DNA of 64,000 nt from Microglena sp. YARC (Eukaryota; Chlorophyta; Chlorophyceae; Chlamydomonadales; Chlamydomonadaceae): positions 53,184,016 through 53,248,015 of the forward strand of contig CM039463.1 of NCBI GenBank assembly GCA_022414725.1. Reading direction: 5' to 3'. A program made the translations under genes and the position numbers. Each line of letters opens with the position of its first letter. Within the stretch, counting starts at the first letter, position 1. Positions 1 to 44,800 of this stretch are shown one piece after another. Under the pieces are notes generated by a model. The model ran no database searches and was not told the origin of the DNA. It was given only the letters and a program-made list of their open reading frames with translations.

Positions 1-42
1 AGGCGTGCATTATCTATCTGGCTAGTCTCGTCCGTTTTTTTC

Positions 43-243
43 GCGGAGCCCCCGCGGGCTCGGGAGCCCCCAGATTCACCCCGACCGCGACCGACCGACG
101 ACCGCGACCGAGACGAAGCCTGACACGTCAGCCAATCTGTCTCAGAGCAAACTGGCTTCGGTCAGGTCCATCGTTGCCACCTGTCGTTCCGTTGCCAACA
201 CACTCCGCAATATTTCCGCGTCGCTTGCCTATACAGCGTAGAA
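43..243 (+). repeat. Dispersed ~200-bp element, family A, copy 1
   Basis: First of five copies in the window (others at 2063-2257 minus, 29625-29818, 48957-49163 and 60881-61085). Each copy starts with a GC-rich imperfect inverted repeat of AGCCCCC/GGGAGCCCCC type, continues through CCGAC repeats and a TGACACGTCAGCCAA block, and ends with a GTTGCCAACACACTCCGC block and a CGTCGC..GCGACG stem. No coding capacity is visible. It is a short non-autonomous interspersed element; I cannot say whether it is SINE- or MITE-like because no clean target duplication is seen. This copy diverges at its right end. Confidence 0.75.
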
Positions 244-361
244 CACATCACTCTTGTAACTCAGCCTGCGTGTCCTGCAATATAACGCCGCCCCCTAAAA
301 GGTAAACCTCGGCAGGATAGGAAAAGAACAACCGTCCCGTTGGACTGTAGTCATCATTTGA

Positions 362-510
362 AATTTGCAGTGTTTTGCCCCAGAATGAAATGAAATTGCT
401 GATTTAGTGTTTGGCTCCAGAATGAAATGGAATGGCTGATTTAGTTATTTACTCCAGAATTAGGCGAAATTGCTGATTTAGTGTTTGGCTCCAGAATAAA
501 ATGAAATGTA
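362..510. repeat. Minisatellite, about four ~45-bp units
   Basis: Tandem units built on CTCCAGAATGAAATG followed by GCTGATTTAGT. The last unit runs into the 5' copy of the direct repeat that flanks the neighbouring GGGTT array. No coding signal. Confidence 0.7.
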
Positions 511-755
511 GCAGAGGCCATTGCTGGTACAGCTGTTGCTGAAGGGCCTGCAGGGGGAGAGGGTTGGGTGGGTTGGGTTGGGTTGGGTTGGGTTGGGTTG
601 GGTTGGTTGGGTTGGGTTGAGTTGGGTTGGGTTGGGTTGGTTGGGTTGGGTTGGGTTGGTTGGGTTGGGTTGGGCTGGCTGGGCTGGGTTGGTTTATGGT
701 TGGGTTGGGTGCTGTCGCAGAGGCCATTGCTGGTACAGCTGTTGCTGAAGGGCAT
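508..755. repeat. GGGTT pentamer array flanked by direct repeats
   Basis: An almost uninterrupted run of GGGTT with occasional GGTTGG and GGCTGG variants. It is bracketed by two near-identical ~38-bp segments (GCAGAGGCCATTGCTGGTAC and onward) at about 508-547 and 717-755. Long open frames across it on both strands are only translations of the pentamer. The G-rich strand could form quadruplexes. The stretch from 756 to about 1200 is acidic-codon-like purine-rich DNA without a supportable gene. Confidence 0.8.
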
Positions 756-1205
756 AAGTTAGTGATGTACCTGATATACATGGCAGTGTGCCTAGGTGAA
801 GAGTTTGATGATGGTGGGGCAGAGGGGGAAGATGATGGGGACGAGGGGGAAGTGGAATTGGAAGTGGAACTTCTTGAAGTCAGCGAGGAGGAGGTTTGAG
901 ATTAGGGTGACGGGGAGGAGGCGGAGGATGTGGACTCAGCTAGCGGTGAATCATTTTTCAGGTCTCATGTGAATTGCTCTGGTAGTCTAACTGTGTTTGA
1001 CACCTGGTCCAGGTCCGAGTTGTCTCTCATGTGCATAAGAAAGAGTGGGCAGGGATAAACACCTGTATCTTTTTAAACGGAAATCCTAGTCCAAGTTAAA
1101 TCATAATGCTGATTATGAAAACCCCTAAATTACGGTATGTAACAAGCCAGAAGATTGGTGGAGAGAGGCACAGATATATGTTGACTCGAGGCATTGATTA
1201 AAGCA

Positions 1206-1312
1206 AGGGTCGCCGTTAAGGGCGACCCTGGTAGGTACTCACAGAGTAGGTTACGGGCTTAGGAGGGCGGCGTGTCCATGAAGACACGCCACTGTCAGTT
1301 AGACTGACCTAG
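1206..1312. other. Three consecutive short hairpins
   Basis: Three adjacent inverted repeats: GGGTCGCC / GGCGACCC (about 1208-1229), GGCGTGTC / GACACGCC (about 1269-1290) and GTCAGT / ACTGAC (about 1294-1308). They could be part of a degraded transposable element or a structured RNA. I do not recognise a known RNA family. Confidence 0.4.
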
Positions 1313-1336
1313 CTGTCTCTTAACTCTGACAAGCAG

Positions 1337-1975
1337 GTGCCCCGCACGGAGCAGCAGGTACAGCAGGCTGTGAAATTGGTTGCGTCACAAGAAGCAGATT
1401 ATGAAATTGGTTGCGTCTCAACTCTCAAGAAGCAGACAATACAACTGGTTGCATCTCAAGAAGCAGATTATGAAACAGGTTGCTCCTCAGCTCTGAAGAA
1501 GCAGATGACGAAACTGGTTGGATCGCAGGAAGCAGATTATGAAACAGGTTGCGTGTCAACTCTGAATATATAAGCAGATTATTAGACTGATTGCATATCA
1601 AGAAGCAGATTATGAAACTGGTTGCGTCTCAAGAAGCAGATTATGAAATTGGTTGCGTCTCAAGAAGCAGATGATGCAATTGGTCACGTCTCAACTCTCA
1701 AGAAGCAGATAATGGAACTGTTTGCATCTCAAGAAGCAGATTATGAAATTGGTTGCGTCTCAAGAAGCAGATGATGCAATTGTTCACGTCTCAACTCTCA
1801 AGAAGCAGATATTGTAACTGTTTGCATCTCTAGAAGCAGATTATGCAAGTGGTTGCGTCTCAAGAAGAAGATGATGCAATTGATTGCGTCTCAACTCTCA
1901 AGGAGCAGATAATGGAACTGGTTGCATCTCTAGAAGAAGATTATATTATTGGTTGCGTCTCAACTCTCAATATTT
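1337..1975. repeat. Minisatellite of AAGCAGATTATGAAACTGGT type
   Basis: Roughly fifteen imperfect units combining AAGCAGATTATGAAA, CTGGTTGCGTCTCA and ACTCTCAAG blocks, with unit length varying between about 30 and 60 bp. Open frames such as the one at 1337-1573 are translations of the repeat and have no recognisable domain. The array ends in an AT-rich tail at about 1975. Confidence 0.8.
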
Positions 1976-2062
1976 TTTCCAATATTCCACTTTTGATTAA
2001 ATTGGATTTAAAGTTGGCTTGGGCCAAATTTGACCTTGCTCCATTTCTTAAAAACAAATTCT

Positions 2063-2257
2063 ATGCAGCGTCGCCTGCGACGCTAAAAATTGGCTGAAGC
2101 GACAGGTGGCAACGGAGGCGAGTTAGTTACGAGACCGTTGGCTGATGTGTCAGCCTTCATCGCGGTCAGACGGATGGATGGTCGGTCGGTCGGTCGGTCG
2201 GACAAATGGGTAAACATGGGGGCTCCTGCCCCCTTGAAGAGGGGGCTTCGCCAAAAA
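2063..2257 (-). repeat. Dispersed ~200-bp element, family A, copy 2
   Basis: Reverse-oriented copy. It begins with GCAGCGTCGCCTGCGACGCT and ends with GGGGGCTCCTGCCCCCTTGA and GGGGGCTTCG. It also carries a CGGT tetranucleotide run, matching the CCGAC tract of the other copies. Confidence 0.8.
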
Positions 2258-3079
2258 TCCTGCGGGGTGCCCATCACAATCCAGCTCAATTGAAGGTTTA
2301 GTGATTACATTTCCTATCTGACACTTTTTTTATAATTTGTTTCTGGAAATCTGAAGTCTAATATGAATGCAATGTAAGTAATTATAAGTTTCGGTAATAT
2401 TGGTTTTTCAAACACTAATATCTGTTGCCGTTCCCTGCTTATGATTGATGGAGAGAAGACTGTCCCGAACAGCGTTGGATGTAGTCTATGATGTGGAGAC
2501 CAGGGTTGTCCGGGAGGACCCCCAAATCTGCTTCTCGAGACGCAGTCTGCTTCAAAATCCTCTGGAGACTGTTATGTCGAGCTTGGGCGAGTATCGAGTA
2601 TCCCTCCCCACATTGAAAATAAAGGCATTAGTATAGCTAGCGGGCGACATTGGGAGGGGGCAGGCCCCAGGGGCAGGCCAACACCAGAACCCCTCTGACC
2701 AGAATGTCAGCCCGTGCCAGCCCGACTGTTGCTCCCGGCACTGTTGCCCGATTCAACACCCAACAGCAATTTTTTCGCCCGCCCTCGTCTTCTGCAAGTA
2801 CTCGAGCGAGCCAAGAAAACAATCTTCTGCATCGAGTCGAAATCGTAACTGTCAGTGTCTAATTAGATCGCCAGTTAGATCAAACACGTTCGCTCAGGTC
2901 TGACGACGACCTCAGACTAGGGTGCCAGCTGTTGCTTTAATAAACATCGCGATTCGTTCAAATCTGCGTCATTATCATAGCCCTTCGATTCTGCATCCAG
3001 ACTTGTTTGTTATTGGCTAGCTAGCTTCATCACATCTACGTACATGCTTCGACATCTTTGACGCCCACGGAGAATAACG
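2258..3079. other. Upstream region of gene 1
   Basis: About 0.8 kb before the gene 1 start codon. It is not simple-repetitive. It is AT-rich to about 2440 and mixed afterwards, with a G-rich patch at about 2650-2690. An AT-rich TTTAATAAA-like motif lies near 2936 and could be a core promoter element, but nothing proves it. Short open frames here (2445-2636, 2650-2862) have no recognisable domains. The promoter and 5' UTR of gene 1 should lie in this stretch. Confidence 0.3.
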
Positions 3080-35776
<32,697 letters not shown>

Positions 35777-35788
<12 letters not shown>

Positions 35789-36485
35789 GGTTGTGAACCA
35801 TGCCTAAGGTTGTGAACGATGACTAAGGTCGTGAACCATGCCTAAGGTTGTGAACGATGACTAAGGTCGTGAACCATGCCTAAGGTTGTGAACGATGACT
35901 AAGGTCGTGAACCATGCCAAAGGTTGTGAACGATGACTAAGGTCGTGAACCATGACTAAGGTTGTGAACTATGACTAAGGTTGTGAACCATGTTTAAGGG
36001 CGTGAACCATGTTTAGGGTTTAGGGTTTAGGGGAACCATGCCTAAGGTTGTGAACCATGTTTAAGGTCGTTAACCATGTTTAGGGTTTAGGGTTTAGGGG
36101 AACCATGTTTAGGGGTTAGGGGAACCATGCCTAAGGTTGTGAACCATGTTTAAGGGCGTGAACCATGTTTAGGGTTTAGGGGAACCATGTTTAAGGGCGT
36201 GAACCATGTTTAAGGGCGTGAACCATGTTTAAGGGCGTGATCCATGTTTAGGGTGTAGGGGAACCATGTTTAAGGGCGTGAACCATGTTTAGGGTGTAGG
36301 GGAACCATGTTTAAGGGCGTGAACCATGTTTAAGGGCGTGAACCATGTTTAGGGTGTAGGGGAACCATGTTTAAGGGCGTGAACCATGTTTAGGGTGTAG
36401 GGGAACCATGTTTAAGGGCGTGAACCATGTTTAAGGGCGTGAACCATGTTTAAGGTTGTTAACCATGTTTAAGGTATATAACCAT
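35777..36485 (+). repeat. ~19-bp satellite seeded by the gene 1 stop codon, with TTTAGGG variants
   Basis: AACCATGCCTAAGGTTGTG, whose first copy is the real C-terminal N-H-A-stop, is repeated head to tail about 35 times. It drifts through AACGATGACTAAGGTCGTG and AACCATGTTTAAGGGCGTG to AACCATGTTTAGGG(T)-type units. Several units contain TTTAGGGTTTAGGG, the plant telomere motif, but embedded in the satellite rather than as a telomere. Confidence 0.9.
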
Positions 36486-37570
36486 GCCTAAGGTCTTGAA
36501 CCATGCCTAAGGTCTTGCTGGCCAGCGTGACAAGGCAAGCATCTGTCAGAGCACACAGGTGGTTGGGGTGGTTGGGCTGAACCATGCCTAAGGTCTTCGT
36601 GGCCAGCGTGACAAGGCAAGCATCTGTCAGAGCACACAAATGGTTGGGGTGGTTGGGCTGAGCCATGCCTAAGGTCTTGAACCATGCCTAAGCACTTCAG
36701 CTGTGCCTAGCTGGGTATCTGTACTGAGCTACAGTTACTGCGTGCTGTCCCTAGCAAGTGATGATATGGAGGAGGAGGAGGAGGAGGGTGATGATGATAA
36801 GGAGGAGGAGGGTGGTGATGAGGAGGAGGAGGAGGAGATGTGTGACGACAATATGGAGGAGGAGGGTGATGATGATATGAAGGGTGGAAGCATGTGCATT
36901 GGTCTAATCTCCAAGTCCGTGTTCTGTCGTCCTGTGTGGTGTTGCTCTGAATGTTGTACCTCTGATGATCAACGTAAGCTCATCTTCAGCTGTGCCTAGC
37001 TGGGTATCTGTACTGAGCTACCGTTGCTGTGTGCTGTCACTAGCAAGTGATGATAAAGAGTGTTGCGTTGCTCTGAACGTTGTGCCTCTGATGATCAACT
37101 TAAGTTGGCTTTTCCCTTATTGAGCGTATAGGAGCTGCTCTGGACAAGCCTTACCTTAGTTATCTAGGTAGCTTTCACCATGACACATACCTTAGACACC
37201 ATGTTCAAGGTAGATTGAACTTCGGCGCATACCTTTGGCACTGTGTCTACGTGTCATCTAGGTAGCTTTCACCTAGACACATACCTTAGGGGTAGAATAC
37301 ACGTAGACACAGTATCTAGGTACATTTCACTTCGGCACATACCTTAGACACCGTGTCTATGTATTATATAAGTAGATTTCACCTAGACACATACCTTCGA
37401 CTCGGTGTTGAGGGCAGATAACACTTAGACACCGTCTCTAGGTAGATTGAACTTTGGCACATATCTTAGACACATACCTTAGGCAACGTGCATACGTGTT
37501 ATCTAGGTAGATTTCACCTAACACAAACCTTGAGCATGGAACGTGACTACATGTGTGTGTATTAGTATAC
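36486..37570. repeat. Intergenic duplicated segments
   Basis: A block with GCGTGACAAGGCAAGCATCT and CAGAGCACACA is duplicated at about 36520-36580 and 36600-36660. CTGTGCCTAGCTGGGTATCT is duplicated at about 36702 and 36990, with GGAGGA-rich tract between. From 37140 to 37560 there are degenerate ~60-bp units with TTTCACCTAGACACATACCT. No gene seen. Confidence 0.75.
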
Positions 37571-37795
37571 CGGTACTTGAACTTGGTTACATAGCTTCAG
37601 CCTATAATTTAGATGCTCGCCGTCTTTGACAGAAAAATAAATTTACCGGGCAAATGTAAACGTGATTGTTTTAGTATACCGGTACTGCCTGTGCCACCAA
37701 GTTTTATATAGTTAGTTGAAACTTGAACTTGGTTACATAGCTCCAGCCTGCAATTTTGCAGCTCGCCGTCTTCGGCAGTAAAAAAAGAAAAACGT
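37571..37795. repeat. Copies of gene 1 intron 10 sequence in the intergenic region
   Basis: Two copies of GTATACCGGTACT and ACTTGAACTTGGTTACATAG with CCAGCCTGCAATTTTGCAG and GCTCGCCGTCTT. They match the start of gene 1 intron 10 at 30870-30930. They indicate duplication of intron sequence over about 7 kb. Confidence 0.7.
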
Positions 37796-38420
37796 GAAGG
37801 TTAACAAATCAAAAAAGAAGAAAAATACTTGGAAAATATGTAATTATATGACATCCAAGTATGGTACACAGCATTGTTCCTTCCTTGAGATCCAGAGCTT
37901 TAATCTATTGGGCGCGTATCTGATGACTTGGTGCTACAGTAAAAAATGGAGGATAGGACCTTCTCTATTTTGCTCCAGTCAACTGGTTTAAGTTTCTAAG
38001 GTCCCTCACCATGTTAAACGGTGGCCAGATATTCATCATAGGATTCTTCCAAGGAGTCCAACATTGCAAGGGCGTCAGACACATCCTTGCTCCAGCAGTC
38101 TTTGCGTTCCCTAGCCTATTGAGATCAGCAAGGGCAGCACCCCCCATCATACCAGGGTAACTATCATAGGATTTCATAATGGAGTTCCATATATTATGGC
38201 TGATTTCAGGAGTATAAACAAAATGAATCCCTACCCCATGCCTAAAAATCCTGTGGAGGGCTGCCATTGGGAATGTTTGAAGCATAGAAAATCATCATCA
38301 TCAATGTTACATTGTTCCGTGGGGCTTGGGGGTTAGTGATTCAGTCAAACAAGTTAGTCAATAAGTCAGTCAAAAAGAAGAAGCACTGAACTACCACGAG
38401 ATCTCACTCTGTATGTCGTT
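37796..38420. other. Non-repetitive island with a small minus-strand ORF
   Basis: Complex sequence with an open frame at 37965-38285 on the minus strand (106 codons; M-L-Q-T-F-P-M-A-A-L-H, then H-N-I-W-N-S-I-M-K-S). Composition looks protein-like rather than repeat-derived, but I cannot assign it to a family and an upstream in-frame stop lies just before the Met. It could be a remnant of a transposable-element ORF. Confidence 0.3.
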
Positions 38421-38463
38421 GAACTCGTGTTTGTTAGGGCGTTGTGTGTGTGGAGAGAGGTAA

Positions 38464-38472
38464 AGAAAGAGA

Positions 38473-38546
<74 letters not shown>
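38464..38546. repeat. GA microsatellite
   Basis: An almost pure GA dinucleotide run of about 80 bp. Its translation gives Arg-Glu or Ser-Leu frames, which are not genes. Confidence 0.95.
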
Positions 38547-38550
<4 letters not shown>

Positions 38551-38699
38551 CTGGACCCTGGACCCCCCCACCTCCCCCACCCCACCCCTCTGCCCTGGGC
38601 ATAATATGTGGTATTGTGGTGGTTCTCTCCCCCAATAGCATACATGGACTGGTATTTAGTAGAGGAACACCCTAGTTCCACTTCCATGTAATTCTGAGG

Positions 38700-39429
38700 G
38701 ATAGAAAAAGTGCCTGAAAAGTACCTAATTTTGTGATAATGTCAGATTTTCCCTCGACCCCCCCCCTCACCCCCCCACCCACACACACACCCCACACACA
38801 CACCCCACCCCCGCGGCCAAAACTTTGGAGGACCATTATTTTTTTTTCTTCTGGGCAAAATTAAGAAATAAATCCGGATTCCTCACCCCCTCTATGTTAT
38901 CAACAAAGTTGGATGATGGGGTCATTTTGGTTAGAAGTTGTCCCCCCTTTGAATTGACCTGTTTTTCCAAAGCAATGTGTTGGGGAACAGATCGCTTCAG
39001 TCGTAGGACACACTTCACGAATCCACTTGGGCAAGCCCAAACCTGGGTCAACCCGTAGTCAAGTAATTTTCGACCCCCATAGACGCAAGCCCGCAGCAAA
39101 TCCTCCCGCCCTCAACGATTCCACAGGCCATCCCATCAAACTCGCCACTCACGATTGTCGATCAGCGGAGAGCAAAACGCGATATCGCAGCTTGCTTACA
39201 ACGGTTAGGGCAGACCGAATGAGATAGTACACCCCATCAGCATGCGCAAGCACTTGAATAGCAACGATCGCTCTTCGGCCATGCAGCCGCTGTACTAATG
39301 CAACTGGGTGGCATCCATGGTTGGGTAATCCCACGTCTAAAGAACAGCTTCCCTGCTCTCTAGTTCTCTTGGAGCAGCAGCAGTGCATAATAGCAGCAGT
39401 AACAGTACTCCCTGCTGTCTACTTCTCCA

Positions 39430-39463
<34 letters not shown>

Positions 39464-39551
39464 CAGCAGTAGAACCACCACCATCACTAGAGTGTGGATC
39501 TGGAGGGAAGGTTCTGGATGCCAAAGCTGAATAGCTTGCAGTGACACGAGA
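38700..39551. other. Upstream region of gene 2
   Basis: C-rich and CACA patch at 38755-38815, then about 700 bp of complex sequence and an AGC trinucleotide run at 39431-39470. The promoter and 5' UTR of gene 2 should lie here. Short overlapping ORFs on both strands (38836-39099 minus, 39027-39227 plus) have no recognisable domain. No convincing TATA box. Confidence 0.3.
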
Positions 39552-39635
39552 ATGCCGCCAATGGCTCTGTTGCTGCCAGTTGCATGGTGGCTGCTCATGC
39601 TGCTACAACCCGCTACCACGCAGGGTTCAACCTCG
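39552..39635 (+). CDS. Gene 2 exon 1: signal peptide
   Basis: 28 codons: M-P-P-M-A-L-L-L-P-V-A-W-W-L-L-M-L-L then Q-P-A-T-T-Q-G-S-T-S. A classic hydrophobic core followed by small polar residues. Donor GTAGGA, phase 0, as in gene 1. Confidence 0.8.
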
Positions 39636-39913
39636 GTAGGATGAGGGCCACACCACACCAGACACAACACTGCACACCAGACACCACGTACCACACACCG
39701 TGCACCACACACCACACACCAAAGACTTAACACCACGCACCACACACCCCATGATAAATATATATTTACCACCACACACAAGACAGCACACACCAAACAC
39801 CACACACCAAACACCACACACCACACACCAGACTCACACCATACCACACACACACACCACAAACCAAACACACATGCACACCACACCACACCACACAAAA
39901 CACACACCATACA

Positions 39914-39967
<54 letters not shown>

Positions 39968-41350
39968 ACACACCACACCACACCACACACAACTAGACAC
40001 CAGACTCCACACCACCTTCCCACACCACACACCACACATCGCACCACACCATACCACACCACGCACACCACACACCACACACCACACACCACACCATACA
40101 CCAGACTCCACACACCACAGACCATACCACACTTCCCCACACACAAGACTCCACACCCACCATACATTACCACATACCACATCCCCCCCCCCCCCACACA
40201 CACACCACACACACCACCACACCACACCACCACCACCACCACCCACACACACACACACCATCCACCTACACACACACACCACCACAAATTCAATTCATCA
40301 GGCACAAGCACGCTCTCTAAAGGTCTATGTACCTGCATACACACGCGGCAAGGGGCTCTACAGAGTCGTGTTGAGTGGGAGAGACCGCGCTAATGGAGTG
40401 AGCGACACACACACCTACACACACCACCACCATCATCGCACATTCAATTTATCTGGCTTAAGCTCGTTCTCTAAAGGTCCACGTACCTGCACACACACGC
40501 AGCAAGGGGCTGTACACCACACAATACGCCCCCCCCCCCCCCCCCCTCACACACCACCACACATTCAATTCATCAGGCTCAAGCTCGCTCTCTAAAGGTC
40601 CATGTACTGGCATACGCACACGGCAAGGGGCTGTACAGATTTGTGTTGAGTGAGAGAGACCACGCCAATGGAGTTAGCTACACACACACCTAGACACACA
40701 CACACACACACACCACCACCACCACCACCACCACCATCGCACATTCAATTTCTCAGGCTCTAGCTCGCTCTCTAAAGGTCCACGTACCTGCATACACATG
40801 CAGCAAGGGGCTGTACACCACACAATACCCCCCCACCCCACCCCACCCACCCCACCCACCCCACCACCACCACCACCACACACACACACACCACCACACA
40901 TTCAATTCATCAGGCTCAAGCTCGCTCTGTAAAGGTCGATGTACCGCCCTACACACGTGGCAAGGGGCTGTACAGATTTGTGTTGAGTGAGAGAGACCGC
41001 GCCAATGGAGTGAGCGACACACACATCTACACACACACACCACCACCACCACACACATCACCGCACAATCAATTTCTCAGGCTCAAGCTTGCTCTCTAAA
41101 GGTCGATGTACTGGCATACGCACACGGCAAGGGGCTGTACAGATTTGTGTTGAGTGAGAGAGACCGCGCTAATGGAGCGAGCGAAACACACACCTACACA
41201 CACACTCACACACCACCACCACCACCACCACCGCATATTCAATTTCTCAGGCTCTAGCTCGCTCTCTAAAGGTCCACGTACCTGCATACACACGCAGCAA
41301 GGGGCTGTACACCACACAATACCCCCCCCCCCCCCCACACACACACACCA

Positions 41351-41383
<33 letters not shown>

Positions 41384-41803
41384 ACCACACGTTCAATTTC
41401 TCAGGCTCAAGCTCGCTCTCTAAAGGTCAATGTACCGTCCTACACACGTGGCAAGGGGCTGTACAGATTTGTGTTAAGCGAGAGAGACCGCGCTAATGGA
41501 GTGAGCTACTATGGTTCAGCTGAGAGGTTGAGGATAGCAATTGACAAGATGAAGAAAGGTGGGCAACCTCCACCCCCACCCACCCACCCGCCCACCCAAC
41601 CTAACACCTAAGGACCTAGGAGAGCACACACCACACCATATCACAGATCCACCATGCCCACACACCACACCACACCACACACCACACTACTATGTGTCAG
41701 CCGAGAGATTGAGGATAGCGGTTAAACAAAATTAAAAATGGTGGAGGAGAGCACGACACCACACATCTACCATACCACACACACACAAAACACACCATAC
41801 CAC

Positions 41804-41854
<51 letters not shown>

Positions 41855-44800
41855 CATACCACACACCACACCTACACCACAGCCCACACACACACACACA
41901 CTCACCACACCACACACACACACACGCACACACACACAAACACACCATACACATACACCACACCACAACCACACACACACACACAAACACACCACACCAA
42001 TACCACACACACACCACACCCACACCACACACACACACACACACACCACACCACACCATATACCACACACCACACCACACACACACACACCACACATACA
42101 TACCACACACATGTGATTGGTTATGTACACGCAATGTGTGAGCCTATATGATTGAATATGTACACGCAATGTGTGTACTTATGTGTACACACCTATGTGA
42201 TTGGATATGTACATGCGATGTGTGTACCTATGTGTACACACCTATGTGATTGGATATGTACATGCGATGTGTGTACCTATGTGTACACACCTATGTGATT
42301 GGATATGTACATGCGATGTGTGTACCTATGTGTACACACCTATGTAATTGGAAATGTACATGCGATGTGTGTACCTATGTGTACACACCTATGTGATTGG
42401 ATATGTACATGCGATGTGTGTACCTATGTGTACACACCTATGTGATTGAATATGTACACGCGATGTGTGAGCCTATGTGATTGGATATGTACATGCGATG
42501 TGTGTACCTATGTGTACACACCTATGTGATTGGATATGTACATGCGATGTGTGTACCTATGTGTACACACCTATGTGATTGGATATGTACATGCGATGTG
42601 TGTACCTATGTGTACACACCTATGTGATTGGATATGTACATGCGATGTGTGTACCTATGTGTACACACCTATGTGATTGAATATGTACACGCGATGTGTG
42701 AGCCTATGTGATTGGATATGTACATGCGATGTGTGTACCTATGTGTACACACCTATGTGATTGGATATGTACATGCGATGTGTGTACCTATGTGTACACA
42801 CCTATGTGATTGGATATGTACATGCGATGTGTGTACCTATGTGTACACACCTATGTGATTGGATATGTACATGCGATGTGTGAGCCTATGTGATTGAACA
42901 TATACACGTGATGTGTTGCAGGTGAACCTGTTTGATCATCCACCGTTGGGCGAAGTGTATACCTATGTGATTGGATATGTGCCTATGATTGAATGTATGC
43001 CTGTCGTGTGTTGTTGCAGGCGAACCTGTTCGATCATCCAACGTTGGGGGATTTGTAAACCTATGATTAAATGCATACCTGTCATGTGTATACCTTCCCC
43101 CCCCCTCCCCCCTCCCCCCTCCCCTCTGCCATGCATTGTTGCAGGTGAACCTGTTCGATCATCCACCATTGGTGAAAATACATATTCACGCGATTTTGTG
43201 TGCCTATGATTGAATGTAAACCTGTCATGCAGTCTTGCAGGATTGAGATGTGTTTCTTCAGGTTCTTGAATATATATTTCCCCCCCCCATCCCCTTACCC
43301 CCTGCCATGCATTGCTGCAGTGAACCTGTGCGAATATCCACCGTTGGGGGAAGCATCACAGCTGGCCAAGGAGCTTCGGATGGTTTAATATATTATTTTC
43401 CCTGACCCTCCCCCTCCCCCCCCCCCCTTTCCCCCCATCCCCTTACCCCCTGCCATGCATTGCTGAGGTGAACCTGTGCGAATATCCCACCGTTGGGGAA
43501 GCATCACAGCTGGCCAAGGAGCTTCGGATGGTTTAATATATTATTTTCCCTGACCCTCCCTCCCCCCCCCCCCTTTCCCCCATCCCCTTACCCCCTGCCA
43601 TGCATTGCTGCAGGTGAACCTGTGCGAATATCCACCGTTGGGGAAGCATCACAGCTGGCCAAGGAGCTTCGGATGGTTTAATATATTATTTTCCCTGACC
43701 CTCCCCCTCCCCCCCCCCCCCTTTCCCTCCCCCTTACCCCCTGCCATGCATTGCTGCAGGTGAACCCGTGCGAATATCCACCATTGGGGGAAGCATCACA
43801 GCTGGCCAAGGAGCTTCGGATGGTTTAATATATTATTTTCCCTGACCCTCCCCCTCCCCCCCCCCGCCCTTTCCCCTCCCCCTTACCCCCTGCCATGCAT
43901 TGCTGCAGGTGAACCTGTGCGAATATCCACCGTTGGGGGAAGCATCACAGCTGGCCAAGAGCTTCGGATAGTTTAATTATTATTTTCCCTGACCCTCCCC
44001 CTCCCCCCCCCCCCCTTTCCCCTCCCCCTTACCCCCCTGCCATGCATTGCTGCAGGTGAACCTGTGCGAATATCCACCGTTGGGGAAGCATCACAGCTGG
44101 CCAAGGAGCTTCGGATAGTTTAATTATTATTTTCCCTGACCCTCCCCTCCGCCCCCCCCCCCTTTCCCTCCCCTTACCCCCTGCCATGCATTGCTGCAGG
44201 TGAACCTGTGCGAATATCCACCATTGGGGAAGCATCACAGCTGGCCAAGGAGCTTCGGATGGTTTAATATGTTATTTTCCCTGACCCTCCCCTCCCCCCC
44301 CCCCCCTTTCCCTCCCCCTTACCCCTGCCATGCATTGCTGCAGGTGAACCTGTGCGAATATCCACCGTTGGAAGCATCACAGCTGGCCAAGGAGCTTCGG
44401 ATGGTTTAATATGTTTATTTTCCCTGACCCTCCCCTCCCCCCCCCCCTTTCCCCCCATCCCCTTACCCCCTGCCATGCATTGCTGCAGGTGAACCTGTGC
44501 GAATATCCACCGTTGGGGGAAGCATCACAGCTGGCCAAGGAGCTTCGGATGGTTTAATTATATTATTTTCCCTGACCCTCCCCCTCCCCCCCCCCCCTTT
44601 CCCCTCCCCTTACCCCCTGCCATGCATTGCTGCAGGTGAACCTGTGCGAATATCCACCGTTGGGGGAAGCATCACAGCTGGCCAAGGAGCCTTCGGATGG
44701 TTTAATATATTATTTTCCCTGACCCTCCCCCTCCCCCCCCCCCCTTTCCCCTCCCTTACCCCTGCCATGCATTGTCTGCAGGTGAACCTGTGCGAATATC

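Noticed and set aside
627..899. Acidic ORF after the GGGTT array
   Set aside because: The first half is repeat translation, and the Glu/Asp-rich second half is purine-rich low-complexity DNA with no start context, splice model or homology I recognise.
36000..36480. Telomere (TTTAGGG runs)
   Set aside because: The motif appears only as isolated pairs inside a 19-bp satellite between two genes, so this is not a chromosome end.
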